Positions 4,872 through 5,211 of a stretch of 5,211 nucleotides of DNA are shown here, in pieces (position 1 is the stretch's first letter; the number at the start of each line of letters is the position of its first letter). This stretch comes from Oscillospiraceae bacterium (lineage in GTDB: Bacteria; Bacillota; Clostridia; Oscillospirales; Oscillospiraceae). Below the pieces are notes generated by a model, which saw only the letters and a program-made list of their open reading frames with translations, searched no databases and had not been told where the DNA came from. The position numbers were made by a program, and so were the translations under genes. Where the stretch lies: positions 1 through 5,211 of the forward strand of contig CACXHI010000189.1 in the NCBI GenBank assembly GCA_902767395.1, given 5' to 3'.

Positions 4872-5211
4872 ATGCCGAGCAAAGTATACAACAACATTGA
4901 GGGGCACCGCCTCCTTGACAACGGGCGCATCTGCGAGGACGTGACCAAGATCGGCCTGCCGACCATCACGCACCCGACCACCACGATCAGCGCCGCCGGA
5001 ATGGCCGTTGACGTAGACATGCCGAACATCACCCACCTTGACGCGATGGAGTTCTCCATTACGCACAACAACGGCGTGAACTGCAAGTTCCTGTCCGATC
5101 CCGGCAAGCACTCCATTGAGCTGCGCACCGTGCGCCAGCGCTACACCGTAGCGAAGGGCGAGATCGAACACGAGAGCGTGAAGTTCCGCGTCGTCGGCGT
5201 CACGAAAGAGA
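4872..5211 (+). CDS. Tail tube protein, P2 FII-like (3' end cut by window)
   Basis: Major inner tail tube protein of a contractile tail; rings of it stack into the tube that conducts DNA. Only the first 113 codons plus one base are present; the P2 protein is about 170 aa, so roughly two thirds is seen. The N-terminus follows the family layout: a 'VYNNIEGHRLLDNG' strand (5-18) giving the 'nvf.nG....g' pattern, then DVTKIGLPTITHPTTTI (23-39) equal to the 'v.l..Pkl....e..' strand, then AAGMAVDVDMPN (41-52), which matches the 'gaGm.g.vd...g' loop, and DAMEFSITHNNG (57-68) equal to '.lel.fs..G'. The later part (83-110) is beta-rich and runs off the window. AAGGGAG at 4859-4865, 6 bases before the ATG, fixes the start. 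Position just after the sheath gene strongly supports the call. Confidence 0.88.
   Translation, partial: MPSKVYNNIEGHRLLDNGRICEDVTKIGLPTITHPTTTISAAGMAVDVDMPNITHLDAMEFSITHNNGVNCKFLSDPGKHSIELRTVRQRYTVAKGEIEHESVKFRVVGVTKE

Noticed and set aside
4834..4944. 36-codon + frame (starting MVRVDDKK) overlapping the tail tube start
   Set aside because: It has no binding site of its own, reads out of frame into the tube gene, and its later part is a Thr-rich shadow of tube codons.
3180..5171. A 663-codon open frame on the minus strand, the longest in the window
   Set aside because: It lies antisense to the sheath and tube genes and runs through the non-coding gap between them. Its predicted protein is dominated by Val, Arg, His, Asp and Ala, as expected from reading GC-ending codons backwards, and shows no recognisable family. 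The + strand sheath and tube proteins have clear family patterns and good binding sites.

Overview
The window is a piece of a tailed-phage or prophage structural operon, with every gene on the + strand. It runs from the head genes into a contractile (myovirus-type) tail: head decoration protein, major capsid protein, two small unassigned head-region proteins, a short connector-like protein, a larger neck or tail-terminator candidate, tail sheath, and the first 113 codons of a tail tube gene cut by the window end. No integrase, lysis, regulatory, host, tRNA, CRISPR or defence gene is visible, so integrated prophage and free phage cannot be told apart.

The DNA is GC-rich. It has strong AGGAGG-type Shine-Dalgarno sites 6-10 bases before most starts, and its proteins resemble phage proteins I associate with Firmicutes (for example the 113-aa connector beginning MALKDRIAEDN). 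This suggests a phage of a high-GC gut clostridial host such as Oscillospiraceae. A small double-hairpin element between the neck gene and the sheath gene looks like intergenic palindromes I associate with that host group. The host call is inference from composition and recall.

Layout: 4-429 decoration protein; 463-1506 capsid (E family); 1519-1863 an acidic protein with a basic tail; 1860-2057 a tiny GTG-start gene overlapping it by 4 bases; 2091-2432 probable head-tail connector; 2475-3134 neck/tail-terminator candidate; 3137-3180 double-hairpin repeat; 3204-4700 sheath; 4701-4871 a 171-base non-coding gap with a perfect 12-bp hairpin; 4872 to the end, tail tube. Genes through 3134 are tightly packed, which suggests one polycistronic late transcript. 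The two larger breaks flank the sheath gene and both contain hairpins.

Functionally, decoration and capsid proteins form and stabilise the shell, the 1.5-3.1 kb genes probably supply head completion and the neck, and sheath plus tube form the contractile tail. Lysine-codon choice separates the abundant shell and sheath proteins (mostly AAG) from the low-copy connector proteins (mostly AAA). I see no convincing novel system. The items most worth a second look are the two hairpin-bearing gaps around the sheath gene, the unassigned 114-aa and 65-aa genes, and the unusually short connector block.
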